A program made the translations under genes and the position numbers. Shown piece by piece: positions 46,561-56,012 of a DNA stretch of 64,000 bases. The stretch comes from Microglena sp. YARC (taxonomy: Eukaryota; Chlorophyta; Chlorophyceae; Chlamydomonadales; Chlamydomonadaceae). The notes below the pieces were generated by a model, which searched no databases, was not told the DNA's origin, and saw nothing but the letters and a program-made list of their open reading frames with translations. The first letter of the stretch is position 1; each line of letters starts with the position of its first letter. The DNA is taken from NCBI GenBank assembly GCA_022414725.1, contig CM039466.1, forward strand, positions 40,146,745 through 40,210,744, given 5' to 3'.

Positions 46561-47000
46561 TAGGAATGAATATTCCTGGCCGCTATGCCATTTATTCCCT
46601 TATATTCTTTACCATAGCTACCATCTTTATCGGGTCCTGAATAGTTGTCATATATAACAAGATTTGGAAGTGTACGTTTCATTCGTTCCAGGTGTTGATC
46701 GTCTGTTTCCCAGTTCTCCTGCTTTAGTTGAGTGCTATCTTGAATCTCTCTTAATCTTTTAGGCGTAATCTTTCCGTCGATAAAGGTTTCACTGCCACCT
46801 TTTTGTCTTCTTTGTATTTTGTTACCTTCTTGTGGTACAAACTTACTGTAACCAAACGTTCCATCTGGTTTCCTTACTTTAACACATAAAGTGACTGACC
46901 CGTTCTGTCCGCGTCCACACTTCTTCTTGTACAAAACACGGGAAGCTCCATCTTTGCAAATACTTCTTGTATGAGTATTGGTGTATGTAGTGTCCGACAT
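46557..47000 (-). CDS. Unrecognised small basic protein (family Y)
   Basis: 147 residues from ATG 47000 (MSDTTYTNTHTRSICKDGAS). A Gly/Lys-rich beta-like N-terminal half (VTLCVKVRKPDGTFGYSKF), the RRQKGGSE motif shared with 44402-44803, and a helical second half with LKQENWETDDQHLERMKRTL. The C-terminus (DKDGSYGKEYKGINGIA) is rich in Gly and Tyr. Function unknown. Confidence 0.5.
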   Translation of the reverse strand: MSDTTYTNTHTRSICKDGASRVLYKKKCGRGQNGSVTLCVKVRKPDGTFGYSKFVPQEGNKIQRRQKGGSETFIDGKITPKRLREIQDSTQLKQENWETDDQHLERMKRTLPNLVIYDNYSGPDKDGSYGKEYKGINGIAARNIHSY

Positions 47001-47204
47001 TTGTATATACATATAATCAAATTTTATTCCTTGACGACGATCTCATCCTTCTAAATGAACTTGTGCTCAACCAACGCGTACACGACATTGGTTGTCATGT
47101 GCGCCATGATCGCTGTCGAGCTGCTCATATGCTATATCCCAATGCGCGCGTTTACACCACTTCCACGAGACGATGAGTGGCAATGATCCGCCACCGTGTG
47201 TCAT

Positions 47205-47445
47205 GAATGGACGGATGGACGGTGTGGATGCGACAGTTTTCCACAGTTTTGCGTGTGATGATTGATGCCTTGACAGGTTTCTGCAGCTCAATTCCCCTAC
47301 CCCACTCCGTGGGGCCCGCGATTCCCCTATCGATATACGAGATCTATTGTCTAGCAGGCCTCTGCTTGACATGTGATCATCGTTTGCGATTACTTTACCG
47401 GGTGTTCCGTCATCTGTGAGTGATATCTTACAGTATCGAGGTAGT
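47205..47445 (+). repeat. Dispersed repeat E, copy 1
   Basis: About 240 bp: GATGCGACAGTTTTCCACAG, GCCTTGACAGGTTTCTGCAG, CTATCGATATACGAGATCTA, then ATCTTACAGTATCGAGGTA. Other copies are at 48718, 54930 and 57190. It contains a repeat C core (CAGCTCAATTCC). Copies always sit beside T5orf172- or D5-type fragments or genes. Confidence 0.85.
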
Positions 47446-48145
47446 AGCCGTGATGCGAGAGGTCGCCGTGTGATGTGACTTGACTCAACAGGTGCCGCCG
47501 CCTGATGCGAGAGGTCGGTCGCTCTGTGACTCGACACGACACGACAGGTGCCGCCGTGGTGTCTTTTGGAGACAGATGGACTAGACAATGAGGATGCGCA
47601 AGCCGCCGTGGTGTCTTTTGGAGACAAGGACATGTTTCCGCCGTTTGCATGTGGAGTCAGATGGACAATGACAGTGTTCATCCCTTTGCGTGTGTTCGTA
47701 CGTACGTGTGTTTGCTTGCATTCATTCATTCATGCATGCGTGAGTGCACCATCATCATGTCGTAGCCGCAATCCCATATATCCCTGTTGTGTCCCCTCCC
47801 TTCCGATTCGAATCGTCTTTTTTACGAACCCCTTGTTCTTCATCTGCCTGTGGAACCACTTTTATCGATCTTTACTGTCCCCGCTTTCCTCGAGATACAT
47901 GTGGAACAAGGCAACGCTCGACTCCCTGAAATCTTCCTCAAACTCGCAGTTCTCGGCGAGGAACGCTTGCACACCGTCCTGCTCCGCCAAATATTCGATG
48001 ACGAGTGGACAAGGATAATGCAAAAGCCGCCGTGGCGTGTGCGAGAATGGAAGATGGGCAAGCCGCCGTTTGCATGTGGATACAGATGGACGAGACAATG
48101 AGGATGCGCAAGCCGCCGTTTGCATGTGGAGTCAGATGTTTTTCG
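47446..48145 (+). repeat. Mosaic of repeat B cores and GCAAGCCGCCGT units
   Basis: Contains GGTGCCGCCG units (47487, 47549) and several GATGCGCAAGCCGCCGT / TTTGCATGTGGA..CAGATGGAC units (47590, 47640, 48055, 48105). Between them lies a stretch with AACGCTTGCACACCGTCCTG (47880-48000) whose minus-strand sense is acidic but not assignable. No supported gene. Confidence 0.55.
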
Positions 48146-48372
48146 ATCGTCGTCGACAGTGTTCCTCCGTTTGCGTGTGTTCGTTCGTACGTACGTACGT
48201 GTGTGTTGCTTGCATTGATTCATTGATTCATTCATGCATGCGGTCGATGGATGCAAATGTGCGTGTGTGCATCTTATTCCTGTTCACTTGCTTGAGTCGT
48301 GAGGGCTCCCCTTCGTACGTCGCTTGTTCTGCGCCTACGATCACTAGGCTACTTCTGCTTGAGGCGTATTTA

Positions 48373-48705
48373 ATGTGTTTTGTGCATTTTGAGAGGCACG
48401 TAAATAAGCACAAGGAAAGCACCAATATACCTGTGAGTCTGAGCAATGAGATCTGTGAAGACTTCAACGACATAGAAATTGATCTGCCTCACATGCGAAC
48501 AACTGGAGAACCAGGGAGATTGTTGGTAATTAAGGAAAGTTATTTCTTGCAGGCAATTTGTAACATGAGTCACACATGTCCACGTGACATCGAAACAGCC
48601 CTCATATATGTTGACATCTTCAGACTACATCCAGATGAACTACACTTCCTTCAGGTTTGCAATAAACATAAATTGCATTTGAACAAGTATCTATTCACCA
48701 ATTAG
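48373..48705 (+). CDS. Unrecognised 110-aa protein
   Basis: From ATG 48373 (MCFVHFERHVNKHKESTN) through IPVSLSNEICEDFNDIEIDL and a C-terminal helical part (CPRDIETALIYVDIFRLHPD, LQVCNKHKLHL). Composition is protein-like; upstream frame is repeat. The sequence before it (CGCTTGTTCTGCGCCTACGA) resembles 405-450. No family recognised. Confidence 0.4.
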   Translation: MCFVHFERHVNKHKESTNIPVSLSNEICEDFNDIEIDLPHMRTTGEPGRLLVIKESYFLQAICNMSHTCPRDIETALIYVDIFRLHPDELHFLQVCNKHKLHLNKYLFTN

Positions 48706-48717
48706 TCTTGCTGGCTG

Positions 48718-48965
48718 TGACGGACGGACGGTGTGGATGCGACAGTTTTCCACAGTTTTGCGTGTGATGATTGATGCCTTGACAGGTTTCTGCAGCTCAA
48801 TTCCCCTACCCCACTCCGTGGGGCCCGCGATTACCCTATCGATATACGATATCTATTGTCTAGCAGCCTCTGCTTGACATGTGATCACCGTTTGCGATTA
48901 CTTTACCGGGTGTTCCGTCATCTGTGAGTGATATCTTACAGTATCGAGGTATTGACACAGGTGCC
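48718..48965 (+). repeat. Dispersed repeat E, copy 2
   Basis: Same unit as 47205 with minor changes, starting right after the stop of the 48373 gene and ending in the repeat B core (ACACAGGTGCCACC). Confidence 0.85.
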
Positions 48966-49004
48966 ACCGCCTGATGCGAGAGGTCGCCATGTGATGTGAG
49001 TCCT

Positions 49005-49372
49005 ATGTATTGGGCGTTCAAACCTCACGGCGGATTTTTTGAAATTTCTACTCAGAATTTAGAGCCTCCGGAACTCGTTAGCCTGAGATATCAGCACCGA
49101 GGAATCACAATTCCGCTCCAATATAGGTGAACACAAAAGACCGCATGGCACACATGGAGGATACGCGTCCATCAGACCGCATCATGCATGGAAGAGCAGG
49201 GGATATAAAGAACCCACAACGGCTTTTTGTGGGCAGTAGGCGTAGTCGTAGAAAACATTACATTACAGCGGAGGTACAATATGTAGAGTTGACAGGTGAT
49301 GGGTACCTGGAACCCTCTATATCTACTTCTGCTGCTTTGCTTGAGATGAGATACTGCTGCTGCTTTGCTTGA
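49005..49372 (+). CDS. Two overlapping short frames, unrecognised
   Basis: A 41-codon frame (MYWAFKPHGGFFEISTQN, ending RGITIPLQYR) runs to a TGA at 49128 and a second frame follows (KDRMAHMEDTRPSDRIMHGR, RRSRRKHYITAEVQYVELTG). A GTGAAC at the end of the first could be a splice donor. They may be one broken gene. Low support. Confidence 0.3.
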
Positions 49373-49465
49373 GATGAGGTTCTGTAGCTCAATTCCACTG
49401 CCCCGATTTGCAGTGCCGCCCCTTCAGAATCCCACATAACTCATCTTGGGATGCTGAATGTATAA

Positions 49466-49858
49466 TTACTCCATTTTGCGTGTCGCATGCTCAACTTTCA
49501 GTTCAGCACCATTCTCTGGGAACATGGACTGTTGCAGCTGCCTGTGAATTCTCAAAATAATTACTCCTTCTAACACCACCACGACGTACGATTTCTCTAC
49601 TTCCAGAATGTAAGTGTTCTCGACTCGATGTGCATCCACCCATACCACTGATTCGGTGCCGGCCGTCGTGTCTAAGACACTCATATCAGGCGTTTTGATG
49701 ATCTGCCCATCTTCATCCTCCATCCACATGCTGGCAGTACCAGTTGTAATACTTCTTGACTTGATCACGATGCCAGGCAACATCTCGGTCGTCAACACAT
49801 GGACATTACGATTCAGATAGCTCAAAGACGGCATTTTTTCTTCAGCTGCACGCGACAT
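49466..49858 (-). CDS. Unrecognised beta-rich 130-aa protein
   Basis: From ATG 49858: MSRAAEEKMPSLSYLNRNV, then VIKSRSITTGTASMWMEDED, a strand-rich middle (TESVVWVDAHRVENTYILEV, YVVVVLEGVIILRIHRQL). The frame is also open upstream through a CAT microsatellite encoding more than 30 His, but the ATG after it is the more sensible start. No family recognised. Confidence 0.45.
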   Translation of the reverse strand: MSRAAEEKMPSLSYLNRNVHVLTTEMLPGIVIKSRSITTGTASMWMEDEDGQIIKTPDMSVLDTTAGTESVVWVDAHRVENTYILEVEKSYVVVVLEGVIILRIHRQLQQSMFPENGAELKVEHATRKME

Positions 49859-49871
49859 TCCACAGTTCAGC

Positions 49872-49964
<93 letters not shown>
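49872..49964. repeat. (GAT)n microsatellite
   Basis: About 31 ATG/GAT units in an uninterrupted run, 14 bp upstream of the start of the minus-strand gene at 49858. On the minus strand it reads as poly-His in frame with that gene; on the plus strand as poly-Met. Confidence 0.95.
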
Positions 49965-49966
<2 letters not shown>

Positions 49967-50667
49967 GCATGTCAAACATATTTATACTCATGCAAGTGAA
50001 CACTTCGTTCAAATTTGTGCACCGCAAACTGAGCACAGGTAGTGTGCTTCCATTAGCTCTCTGCTCCAAAACAATTGCTGCAAAGGGCTCCGCATAGATA
50101 CAACAATACAGTCAGAGACACAAATTGTGTGTCCCATCTGCTGCATGGCATGCAGGAGAACCGAGCCATTATCACCCCCCATCCAGCTTGTGCACCTCTG
50201 AAGCAAACCAGCAGCAGCCAGTCATCCCCCATTCACCCACAAACGCTCTCTCAGCCCGTGTCCCCACAAACGCAGGTTGCAGGTTGTACCGTCTGGTGGA
50301 ATAGCAGTGCAATAATGGTGGAATAGCAGTGCAATAATGGTGTAAACGCGCGCATTGGGATATAGCATATGAGCAGCTCGACAGCGATCATGGCGCACAT
50401 GACAACCAATGTCGTGTACGCGTTGGTTGTCAACCTATGCTGCGTGGCTATGGGTAGACAAGAAATCACTTCAACGGAATACTAAAATGAAACCGCTTCG
50501 TGTGTTTTTCTTCTTTGCTGTCTCCAATGAGTATCTTCTTTATTTCCTTGGATTTTTCTTCTATCTGTTCTATCTCCTTGATTTTTTCTTCTATCTGCGA
50601 TCAATCAATCAATGAATCAATGATTGATTGATCTCGCACAAGCGGGCTGGAGTGCGCTGGAGTAGGG

Positions 50668-50673
50668 TATAAA
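50668..50673 (+). promoter_or_regulatory. TATA-like box
   Basis: GGTATAAAG 40 bp before the first ATG of the 50713 frame. Confidence 0.35.
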
Positions 50674-50712
50674 GATATAAGAATACTGGCCAAAGAAAAC
50701 GCATTCATTGGA

Positions 50713-51018
50713 ATGAAAAACATTGCATTGCATTGCATTGCATTGCATGGCATGGCATGCCTCCCCAGGGACATCCAGATCAGAATAATGTCTCAGTGCA
50801 ATATGGACATCCGCCGCATATGTGGGATAAAACCAGGAAAGCTGCAACTGCCCTCACAATTGCAGCAGAAGCTAGATGACATCCTTCAGAGACAAATACA
50901 ATACGTAGCCAAGTGGCAAACTGCTTACAACTACCTTCGAGCAGGCCATCATAACCTCTTTCTAATGTTGTTATGTAGTCTCACACAACATGAGATTACT
51001 AAAACCAAACCCTGGTGA
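50713..51018 (+). CDS. Short F-box-like protein
   Basis: MKNIALHCIALHGMACLPRD, where the first 13 residues are encoded by a TTGCA repeat (50723-50748) and ATG 50752 may be the real start. LPRDIQIRIMSQCNMDIRRI is like the short F-box-like start common in NCLDV proteins (LP.D....I....D.D.R), followed by a helix (LQQKLDDILQRQIQYVAKW). 88-101 residues. An adaptor role is inferred from the motif only. Confidence 0.45.
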   Translation: MKNIALHCIALHGMACLPRDIQIRIMSQCNMDIRRICGIKPGKLQLPSQLQQKLDDILQRQIQYVAKWQTAYNYLRAGHHNLFLMLLCSLTQHEITKTKPW

Positions 51019-51059
51019 GCTCACGAGAAGATGCCCCGAAGTTTGTTGGAGAAGCAAGT

Positions 51060-51341
51060 AAATGCCAACATGCCCAGCTCAGGGCACAGAATAGATGCAA
51101 GTACCTCCACGGAACGTGGGGTATTGCGCCTCAAGACGTTCTCGAATATCTTGGCGACCAGTCGAGAGACCGTCTTCTCTCGCTCCTTCTCTTGCTCAAC
51201 AACGGCAAAGATTGGGTGGCACGTCCTCGGTGCCGCAATCAAGGCTGTCGACGCCACCTGTCCACACGTACTGGAATACGACATCGGCCATCTCCCAAAA
51301 GACGGCACCTGCATCAGCTGAATTCCACTGCCCCACTCCAT
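51060..51341 (-). pseudogene. Fragment of the T5orf172 gene family
   Basis: Minus-strand sense contains the linker between the two domains of the 56013 protein (IFAVVEQEKEREKTVSRLVA, then FENVLRRNTPRSVEVLAS) with a shorter Lys/Arg/Glu run. N-terminal and C-terminal domains are missing or out of frame. It ends in repeat C. Confidence 0.8.
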
Positions 51342-51439
51342 GAGGCCCGCGTTTCTCCTTCACAATCCCGACATAGTTCTCAAGCAGAAGTCTGCTTGCG
51401 AAAGCCGCCTTGGTGTGTGTGAAGATGAATGAATGGACG

Positions 51440-51660
51440 AACTGACGAGTAGGATGAGCAAGCCTCCGTGGAGACCATATGGACGAGTATGATACGCAAG
51501 CCGCCGCCTGTGTTGTGATAGAGTGCGTGCGCTATCTATCATATCTATCTATCTATCATATCTATCTATCTATCATATCTATCTATATATCTATCTATCT
51601 ATCCTATCCTATCTATCTAATGCACCGAGTATGATGCGACATGTTTCCTCCGTTCCGTTT
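51440..51660. repeat. Duplicate of 43060-43280 with (TATC)n
   Basis: The same flanks around a TATC microsatellite (51535-51620). The following 51661-52088 has three related blocks with CCCACTATATTTTGGGGG and GATCGATCGATGTA, a local tandem structure with no gene. Confidence 0.85.
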
Positions 51661-52088
51661 GCCTATCACGTGCGTGCGTATGTTTGCTTGTGCATCCAGT
51701 AGTGTTTCTCATGCATGTTCGTCTTGTGGACTCCCACTATATTTTGGGGGGGCCTTCGTTCCCATATGGACGATCGATCGATCGATGTAGTTTGCGACAG
51801 CCTCCGCCTCCTTGGGGTCTGTGTCGCGGCAGCCTGTCTGTCTTGATCGATCGATGTATTTTGCGAGAGCCATCTCCGTGTGCTGGCACGCTGCCACGCT
51901 TGCAGGTCAGTCATTCGTGAAGCCCCACTATATTTTGGGGGGGGCTTGGGTCCCAGGTGTACGGACGATCGATCGATAGGAGTCGACAAGCTACCGCCGT
52001 GACCACGCTTTCCGCCTGTTTGTCACAGTCCATATGTAGATACCAGCTACATTTACTAAGGATGACCCGTTGAACAATTTTACACACT

Positions 52089-53561
52089 TCATCCATTTTT
52101 CAAGTACGTCAACGAAGTGAGTCCGGCAAGCGGTGATATGTCGTCCACGTCGGTGTTCGAAATGTCCAGGTGAACCAACGAAGTGAGTCCTGCCAGCGGT
52201 GATATGTCGTCCACGTCGGTGCCCTCCATGTTCAGGTGCACCAATGAAGTGAGTCCTGCCAGTGGTGATATGTCGTCCACGTCGGTGTTCGAAATGTCCA
52301 GGTGAACCAACGAAGTGAGTCCAGCCAGCGGTGATATGTCGTCCACGTCGGTGCCCTTCATGTTCAGGTGAATCAACGAAGTGAGGGCGGAAAGCGGTGA
52401 TATGTCGAGCACCTTGCTCCGGCGACAAAACGAAATGAAGCCGGACAGCGGTAATCGGTCTTCGACCACACATGTGTACGCCATGTTCAGATGAACCAAC
52501 GAAGTGAGGCCGGACAGTAGTGATATAGAGGGTACACGTGTGTGCTCCATGTTCAGGTGAAGCAACGCAGTGATACCGGACACCGGTGAGATGTCTTCGA
52601 GCTTGTATTTGAGATGCGAAATGTCGAGGTGAATCAACGAATTGATACCGGACAGAGATGATAGGTATTCCACGTCGGTGCCCTCCATGTTCAGGTGAAT
52701 CAACGAAGTGAGGGCGGAAAGCGGTGATAGGTGTTCGCCCACACGTGTGTACGCCATGTTCAGATGAACCAACGCGGTGAGTCTGGAAAGCTGTGATATG
52801 TCTTCGAGTTTGTTTCCGATATGCGAAATGTTGAGGTGAACCAACGCATTGAGTCCGGAAATCGCTGATAGGTGTTCGTCCACGTACGTGAGGTGCGAAA
52901 TATCTAGGTGAATCAACGAAGTGAGACCGGACAGCGGTGATATGTCTTTGAGTTTTGCTTGGATTAGCGAAATGTCTAGGTGAATCAACGAAGTGAGGGC
53001 GGCCAGTGGTGATATGTCGGTCACAAGTGTGTGCGCCATGTTCAGGTGAATCAACGAAGTGAGTCCGGACAGAGCTGGTATGTTGTACAGAGGTGTGTGC
53101 GACATGTTCAGGTGCGTCAACGAAGTGAGTCCGGACAGAGGTGATAATAGGTCTTCGTCCACGTAGGTGTGCGACATGTTCATGTGCGTCAACGAAGTGA
53201 GCCCGTACAGTGGCGATATGTCGGTCACGTAGGTGTTCGATATGTCCAGGTGAACCAACGCAGTGAGTCCGGACAGCGGCGATATGTCTTGGATCTTGTC
53301 TTCGATAGCCGACAATGATTGGTAGGGTACGTATTCCCCCCGATTGACACCGATTTTCAACTCTTGGAGCCTGCAAATGCGTGATAATGCGTATTCCAAA
53401 CTTTTATAATGTCTTAGGTGGATCCTTGTGACACACCGGGGTGTGACGCATCTCCACTTTTTGCAAACGAGAGGCACTTGTTTGAGGTGGGATTCGTTCG
53501 AAATCGCATTGGATAGAATGATCTCCAATACATCTTCATTGATTTCGTCAAAGGAACTCAT
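52089..53561 (-). CDS. F-box and leucine-rich repeat protein
   Basis: 490 residues from ATG 53561. An N-terminal F-box-like segment (EDVLEIILSNAI..., VPLVCKKWRCV) is followed by about 17 leucine-rich repeats of 22-26 residues of the type ISPLSGLTSLIHLNMSHT. The consensus LSGLTSLVHL is typical of viral and protist LRR proteins. Repeats near the C-terminus are almost identical (DVDDISPLAGLTSLVHLDIS), showing recent duplication. It would act as substrate receptor of an SCF ubiquitin ligase if expressed. Intact. The fragments at 2990, 11806 and 46406 belong to the same family. Confidence 0.75.
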   Translation of the reverse strand: MSSFDEINEDVLEIILSNAISNESHLKQVPLVCKKWRCVTPRCVTRIHLRHYKSLEYALSRICRLQELKIGVNRGEYVPYQSLSAIEDKIQDISPLSGLTALVHLDISNTYVTDISPLYGLTSLTHMNMSHTYVDEDLLSPLSGLTSLTHLNMSHTPLYNIPALSGLTSLIHLNMAHTLVTDISPLAALTSLIHLDISLIQAKLKDISPLSGLTSLIHLDISHLTYVDEHLSAISGLNALVHLNISHIGNKLEDISQLSRLTALVHLNMAYTRVGEHLSPLSALTSLIHLNMEGTDVEYLSSLSGINSLIHLDISHLKYKLEDISPVSGITALLHLNMEHTRVPSISLLSGLTSLVHLNMAYTCVVEDRLPLSGFISFCRRSKVLDISPLSALTSLIHLNMKGTDVDDISPLAGLTSLVHLDISNTDVDDISPLAGLTSLVHLNMEGTDVDDISPLAGLTSLVHLDISNTDVDDISPLAGLTSLTYLKNG

Positions 53562-53696
53562 TCGTTTGTGAAGTGTGCTGTGCTGATGGTTGTTTACACT
53601 GAAGAATGGTTGTTTCATTCGAGGACTACGATACGAGACGATGAGGGACGAGAATCCGCCCCTGCTTGGTGGACCTACCTTATAACAATCGATTCT

Positions 53697-54854
53697 TTAC
53701 ACCAGCCTGTATCCTTTGAAAACCCCTCGCAAATTTTCGTTTCCGCGGCTTTTGACGCGGCTTTGCTCTAGACACCTGACGCTTAGGTGACGTTCCAGGT
53801 CCGTCTTGATCGTGCTGAGTTTCCCGTTGAAATATTTGCATGTCTTGAAGCGTTCTTTGGCCTCCTTCAGCAGAAATGCGCTGTCCGGGCTGGCCGCGAC
53901 GTGCTCTTCGACGAACATAGCCACGGCGTCGTTCGCGTTCAAGTACATCGCACTGGTCTTCTTTAACGAATCGGGCATATCGAACTTGTACTCGTATGCA
54001 AACGCGTGTAGAAGGGTGCGTAGGAACTCCATGCGCATCGCGCCGTCTGCCTTGAATGACTCTACAAGCCCTGCGTCTCGTGGGAAGAGGAATTTGGCGG
54101 CGTCCGCATCATCCGCATTCACGAACCGACTGATGTAGTCGCCCAATGCTATCTCCATGACTTCGAAGATGTTTGTCTTCCCGTTAGAGGCGGAAGCGTT
54201 GGCGCCGGCGTGTATGTGAAAGAGCTCTTGTCCGCTGTCTCCGTACAGCTGTCTAGCAAATGTGTGGATGAGGTATTCTCGTTGGTTGTCGTCGGGGTGC
54301 ATCGTGCCCCAGTATTTCCGCACGCAGTCTGCTGATTCCGCGCACACTGCGACATTGTAATCGAATCCCACGGACATGGAGACCATGTCCTCCGGATGCC
54401 CCTGACGGAAGACGCCGTTTTTGAGGTCCCACACGCCGTTGTTGAACCCTAAGAGGTTTGGGTCGGCGTCGAGTTTCTTCATGAAGTCCGGGTCGTAAAA
54501 GTACTCGAGCATCTCTTTCAGGACGTTGTTCTTGAAGGTCGTGTTCTGGAGGCGCTCGGTGATGTTCGCTAGCCGGTCGGCGGTCTCGTTCTTTGTGATC
54601 GCGTTGCTCAGCATGTCGTAAGCTCTCTCCTTGTGCAGAGCGGTCATGAAGTGATCTCGAACAACGGTGGACAGCTCGTGCTTGACTTGGAACTTGGCGA
54701 CCGTCACCCATCGCCCGTCAAATACGTACCATAATAGCTTTCCGTTCGTACTCGCGGCAGCGATGCGGTTTCCAAGTATTCGTTTCGCAATGCGCGCGAT
54801 CTCGTTATGGCTCCCGTTGCACGCGCGGACGTCCTCCTCAATGTGTAGGAACAT
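53697..54854 (-). pseudogene. D5-type primase-helicase remnant with internal deletion
   Basis: Related to the NCLDV D5 / phage P4-type primase-helicase that unwinds DNA at replication forks. The order WYVFDGRWV, FMKKLDADPNLLGFNNGVWD and a helix-rich stretch before ANASASNGKT (Walker A of SF3 helicases) is typical. Directly after GDYISRF the sequence jumps to NADDADAAKFLFPRDAGLVE, so Walker B, motif C and the arginine finger are missing. The C-terminal helical domain with VAMFVEEHVA and LLKEAKERFK follows. The N-terminal primase part is also absent. The frame is open throughout, so the deletion was in frame. The first 12 codons are also present at 45120-45160. Confidence 0.7.
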
Positions 54855-54929
54855 GACCGAACAATAATAAAATGTATGTATGTATGTGTCTTCTGCGTTG
54901 TTTACACCACTTCCACGAGACGATGAGTG

Positions 54930-55175
54930 GCGATGATCCGCCACCGTGTGTCATGAATGGACGGTGTGGATGCGACAGTTTTCCACAGTTTTGCGTGTGA
55001 TGATGCCTTGACAGGTTTCTGCAGCTCAATTCCCCTGCCCCACTCCGTGGGGCCCGCGATTACCCTATCGATATACGAGATCTATTGTCTAGCAGACCTC
55101 TGCTTGTGATCATCGTTTGCGATTACTTTACCGGGTTTTCCGTCATCTGTGAGTGATATCTTACAGTATCGAGGT
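54930..55175 (+). repeat. Dispersed repeat E, copy 3
   Basis: As 47205; begins in GTCATGAATGGACGGTGTGG and runs into the 52-bp tandem. Confidence 0.85.
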
Positions 55176-55182
55176 ATTGACA

Positions 55183-55410
55183 CAGGTGCCGCCGCCTGAT
55201 GCGAGAGGTCGCCATGTGATGTGACTCGACTCGACAGGTGCCGCCGCCTGATGCGAGAGGTCGCCATGTGATGTGACTCGACTCGACAGGTGCCGCCGCC
55301 TGATGCGAGAGGTCGCCATGTGATGTGACTCGACTCGACAGGTACCGCCGCCTGATACGAGAGGTCACCATGTGATGTGACTCGACTCGACAGGTACCGC
55401 CGTGTGTCCC
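55183..55410 (+). repeat. 52-bp tandem repeat
   Basis: Five units starting at 55183, 55235, 55287, 55339 and 55391 (CAGGTGCCGCCGCCTGATGC, GAGAGGTCGCCATGTGATGT, GACTCGACTCGA). The last two units share a G-to-A change (GGTACC), creating new sites. The sequence is the expanded core of repeat B. Confidence 0.9.
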
Positions 55411-55606
55411 GCGATTCCTCTTTCATACTCCAGACATAGTTGTCAAGCAGAAGTCTGCTTGAGACAACACATCGGAAACGCCCAAGCATTCCAGTGAGAA
55501 AGAAGCTCAAGCGTTACAGTGATAATAAACCCAAGTGTCACAGTTAATCTTTTACAAACAACATACACATTGTGTAAGACTTGACAGTTAGATACACAGT
55601 AGTGTG

Positions 55607-55752
55607 TGTCTGCTGGTTGATGTGAACTGTGGGCTCCCCTCCGGTCGCCCACCCGCTCGGTTCCTCGCGGAATCCTTTGTGGGGGCTCCCCTCCGGTCGC
55701 CCCCGGTCGCTCCGCTGGGGGGGGATAGGTGAAAGGGGCTCCGCCGCTTGTT
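55607..55752 (+). repeat. Dispersed repeat family A, full copy
   Basis: Full copy (GTCTGCTGGTTGATGTGAAC to GGGGCTCCGCCGCTTGTT), preceded by the companion and by CCAAGTG/CAAGCGTTACAGTGA repeats. Confidence 0.9.
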
Positions 55753-55754
55753 GA

Positions 55755-55990
55755 ATACAATCCGTTGTTTGCCGATGGACTATGGCTGTACAAGGACATC
55801 TCGTGACCCGAAAGGGCAGCGGCGGCGGCGTGAGGTCCGTGCGCAGAAGACGAAGTTTCAAGAGCTCCAGCATCCGGGAGACACTCTCCGGGCACAGGCG
55901 GTAGTTCCTCTCCTCCTTGGTGCGCTTGCCCTTGACCTGCGCGCGCATGGTATCGACATGGTGAGCGAGACCAAGCGCGTGCAGGTCAAA
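55755..55990 (-). pseudogene. C-terminal fragment of the T5orf172 family
   Basis: Minus-strand sense GKRTKEERNYRLCPESVSRM and MLELLKLRLLRTDLTP, matching the ends of 56013-57119 and 60777-61793. The frame starts within the match, so the fragment has no N-terminal part, and it fuses to family A. Confidence 0.8.
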
Positions 55991-56012
55991 GGCAAGCGCA
56001 CCAAGGAGGAGA

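Noticed and set aside
49799..49999. Poly-Met protein
   Set aside because: Plus-strand reading of the GAT microsatellite.
52089..53376. His/Thr-rich antigen-like frame within the LRR gene
   Set aside because: Alternative-frame reading of the leucine-rich repeats.
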